Below are positions 4,410-6,139 of a stretch of 6,139 bases of DNA, piece by piece. The stretch covers positions 1 through 6,139 of the forward strand of contig CADBQZ010000018.1 of the NCBI GenBank assembly GCA_902796865.1, given 5' to 3'. The position numbers and the translations under genes were made by a program. Source of the stretch: an uncultured Ruminococcus sp. GTDB taxonomy: Bacteria > Bacillota > Clostridia > Oscillospirales > Ruminococcaceae. The notes under the pieces are model-generated. The model was given only the letters and a program-made list of their open reading frames with translations. It did not search any database and was not told where the DNA came from. Numbering within the stretch: the first letter of the stretch is position 1; each line of letters opens with the position of its first letter.

Positions 4410-5975
4410 TTGAATAATCTTGATTCGAGTATAGAAAAACTTCTGAATTCACGTCCTGTCTATAATGAGCCGCTTCCTCAGATGAATGAAGGCGGCTTTA
4501 TGCAGAAAATGGGAAAAAAGTTTGTGAGCGAGGAGGATATACAGCGCAATAAGGCTTTAAACGATTTCGGATACAATCAGAATTCGCTTAATATAGATTT
4601 TATCCGTGCTTTTCTTGATCTTCAGGATACCTGTAAAGAGCTTCAGAAGCAGATTGAGGACAATGAAGCTGATTACAGGAAAGCTATGTCGGCGGTAAAT
4701 GTCCTCAAAAAGGAACTTGATAATGTAAGACTTCGTTCGACCCTCAATTCAAATCAGATAGAAAAGATGGATGCCGGTCTTTATAAATATACCGAAAAGC
4801 TTGAAAATTATACTTTGAGTATTAATCCGAGTGTCAGAAATGATGACTGTCCGAAGGGGTGTATCGAAACAGATATATCCGGTGCTATCGGTTATTATGA
4901 CAGGATAGAAAAGGCGAAAGATACGGCGGAGACTGATGAACTGGAGAAATTCTGCGCTTCCGCTATCGCAAAGAACATTACATCTATAAGCGCCTATGAT
5001 GAGTTGGTCATAGATTTTTACGGTTCTGACAAGATCTCAGCGGTACTTTTTACCAATCTTAATAAAAACTCTGTGTATAAAATAAGATTCCTTAAAGACA
5101 GGGATATACCGTCGGGACATTTCAGTGTTATATGTTCGGAGAATATTTTTGTTCCAAGAAAGCTTATGCTAAAAAGCACTGTTGTAGTCGTGACGGGTGA
5201 TTCGCCTTTTGAGGAACTCAATGAAGAAGATGTAAGAAATCTTAAATTCTTAAACGATTGCGGACTTCATACGTATATCACGTTGGAAAATGCCGCTTAT
5301 GAGGAGCTTGTAAGCCATGGATTCAGATGCGTCAGCAGAATGTCTCTGAAGCAGCTTGCCGGCGGAAAGGTAATAAGATATGCTGAAAAGGCTCTTGAAT
5401 CGGCTGTTCCTGCCGGAGCGGTATCGTTCAATACGCTAAGAAACATGATAGAGGATTTCGACGATTATTATCTTACAGATCCTGCTGATACAGAAGCTTA
5501 TGCAAAGGAACGTCAGAAGGTGTATCCTTATGACTGCCTTATGGTAATGGAACGTGCAGCAGCATCGGCTATAAAAAACAAGTATTTTCCAACGGGAGTA
5601 GTTACTGGCTGCCGTCTGAGCAAAGCGGAGAGCGGAAGCTATACGTTTATAGATGGAATGAATTATCTCAATCATTTAACTTATGACCTGAGAGTAAAGA
5701 TATACGAAAAGGTAAGAGGAATGCTCCAGCCGGAGGGCATCTTTATGGTAAACGGTTATGATCCGGTAGTAGGTATAAAAGTACGTTCTATAAAGGGCTG
5801 GGATTACTTCCCGAACTATGAAGCCATGTGGACGAGAGACCAGCTTATAAGAGAGCTTAAAGATAACGGCTTCAAGATAAAGTTTATTATCCCGACCGGT
5901 GCAGGACTTTTTGATGTGCTGCCGCAGAAATACCGTAAGGATCCAGCCGAATGGATCATTGCTGCAACGATATAA
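4410..5975 (+). CDS. Coiled-coil protein with methyltransferase-like C-terminus
   Basis: This is a 521-aa protein if started at TTG 4410, which has GGAGAGGT at 4399-4406. An in-frame GTG at 4374 has no ribosome site, and ATG 4482 has none either. The N-terminus is polar; the segment FGYNQNSLNIDFIRAFLDLQ (about 53-72) leads into a probable coiled coil (about 70-135). This resembles the N-terminal layout of some polysaccharide-cluster methyltransferases. Residues 196-320 form an alpha/beta region (ELVIDFYG, YKIRFL, VVVVTGDSPFEEL). The C-terminus looks like the second half of a class I SAM methyltransferase: FIDGMNYLNHL, then RGMLQPEGIFMVNGYD (437-452), then RDQLIRELKDNGFKIKFII (477-495). I cannot find the glycine-rich SAM-binding motif I in its usual place, so activity is uncertain. 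It lies 62 nt after the transferase gene, with no terminator between, and probably shares its transcript; glycan or lipid-carrier modification is a plausible role. Confidence 0.75.
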   Translation: MNNLDSSIEKLLNSRPVYNEPLPQMNEGGFMQKMGKKFVSEEDIQRNKALNDFGYNQNSLNIDFIRAFLDLQDTCKELQKQIEDNEADYRKAMSAVNVLKKELDNVRLRSTLNSNQIEKMDAGLYKYTEKLENYTLSINPSVRNDDCPKGCIETDISGAIGYYDRIEKAKDTAETDELEKFCASAIAKNITSISAYDELVIDFYGSDKISAVLFTNLNKNSVYKIRFLKDRDIPSGHFSVICSENIFVPRKLMLKSTVVVVTGDSPFEELNEEDVRNLKFLNDCGLHTYITLENAAYEELVSHGFRCVSRMSLKQLAGGKVIRYAEKALESAVPAGAVSFNTLRNMIEDFDDYYLTDPADTEAYAKERQKVYPYDCLMVMERAAASAIKNKYFPTGVVTGCRLSKAESGSYTFIDGMNYLNHLTYDLRVKIYEKVRGMLQPEGIFMVNGYDPVVGIKVRSIKGWDYFPNYEAMWTRDQLIRELKDNGFKIKFIIPTGAGLFDVLPQKYRKDPAEWIIAATI

Positions 5976-5991
5976 ACAGCAAGTAATAATA

Positions 5992-6041
5992 TTTTAACAA
6001 ATGAAAATGCGTGGTTTATTGCATATTTATGTTTGTTAAAA
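5992..6041. terminator. Long A/T-rich inverted repeat after the polysaccharide genes; possible terminator
   Basis: TTTTAACAAA (5992-6001) and TTTGTTAAAA (6032-6041) are perfect 10-bp inverted arms. Inside them ATGC (6007-6010) can pair with GCAT (6021-6024). It begins 16 nt after the stop at 5975. The stem is A/T-rich and no long T-run follows on the + strand, so it may be a weak terminator, an mRNA 3' end stabiliser or a protein site. Confidence 0.45.
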
Positions 6042-6054
6042 GAATTCAAATATA

Positions 6055-6132
6055 AAAGTTTTGGTCAAGCTTTTTCAAAAGCTTGCAGGGTCAAGGGACA
6101 GCGTCCCTGTCGCCCTCCGCAGAGGGCGAAAT
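6055..6132 (+). repeat. Three-hairpin dispersed intergenic repeat, copy 2 (plus orientation)
   Basis: The order is AAAGTTTTGGT, hairpin CAAGCTTTT/AAAAGCTTG (6066-6074, 6077-6085), hairpin AGGGAC/GTCCCT (6094-6099, 6103-6108), hairpin CGCCCTC/GAGGGCG (6111-6117, 6122-6128), then AAAT. It is the inverted partner of the element at 2767-2845, and the window ends just after it, so it may extend further. Confidence 0.85.
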
Positions 6133-6139
6133 CTTTAAG

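Overview
The window looks like chromosomal DNA from a low-GC Gram-positive anaerobe, most likely a Clostridia/Oscillospiraceae member such as a Ruminococcus relative. The grounds are strong AGGAGG-type ribosome sites, sigma-A-like promoters with 17-bp spacers, A/T-rich intergenic DNA, Lys/Ile/Asp-rich proteins and a structured intergenic repeat of a kind I associate with that group. The genus is inference. All supported genes are on the + strand, in three transcription units.

Unit 1 (about 21-1362): an extended -10 promoter, a possible operator palindrome, a 125-aa HNH endonuclease (101-478), then five tiny ORFs of 45-57 codons (497-634, 640-792, 798-968, 974-1147, 1153-1317) and a hairpin terminator (about 1323-1362). 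Each of the four gaps between the small ORFs is exactly 5 nt, and the last three ORFs have, or share in, a ribosome site lying in the final codons of the gene before. The small proteins have a hydrophobic or amphipathic Ala/Gly-rich N-terminal part and a strongly charged tail. Four tails are basic and one is very acidic. A 158-bp tandem duplication made the second small gene as a chimera of the first and the third. This is the most unusual part of the window, and I do not recognise the system.

Unit 2 (about 1442-2614): a consensus promoter, one 350-aa TPR-like protein starting at ATG 1513, and a 14-bp-stem hairpin. The intergenic stretch 2566-3000 holds no gene. It contains the hairpin, a second GC-rich stem, a strong stand-alone terminator, one copy of a three-hairpin repeat, and the promoter of the next unit.

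Unit 3 (about 2900-6041): a consensus promoter, a 448-aa membrane phosphoglycosyl transferase that would start assembly of a surface polysaccharide on undecaprenyl phosphate (3001-4347), and a co-oriented 521-aa coiled-coil protein with a methyltransferase-like C-terminus that probably starts at TTG 4410. A second, inverted copy of the three-hairpin repeat lies after it at the right edge. The two copies differ in sequence but keep their base pairing.
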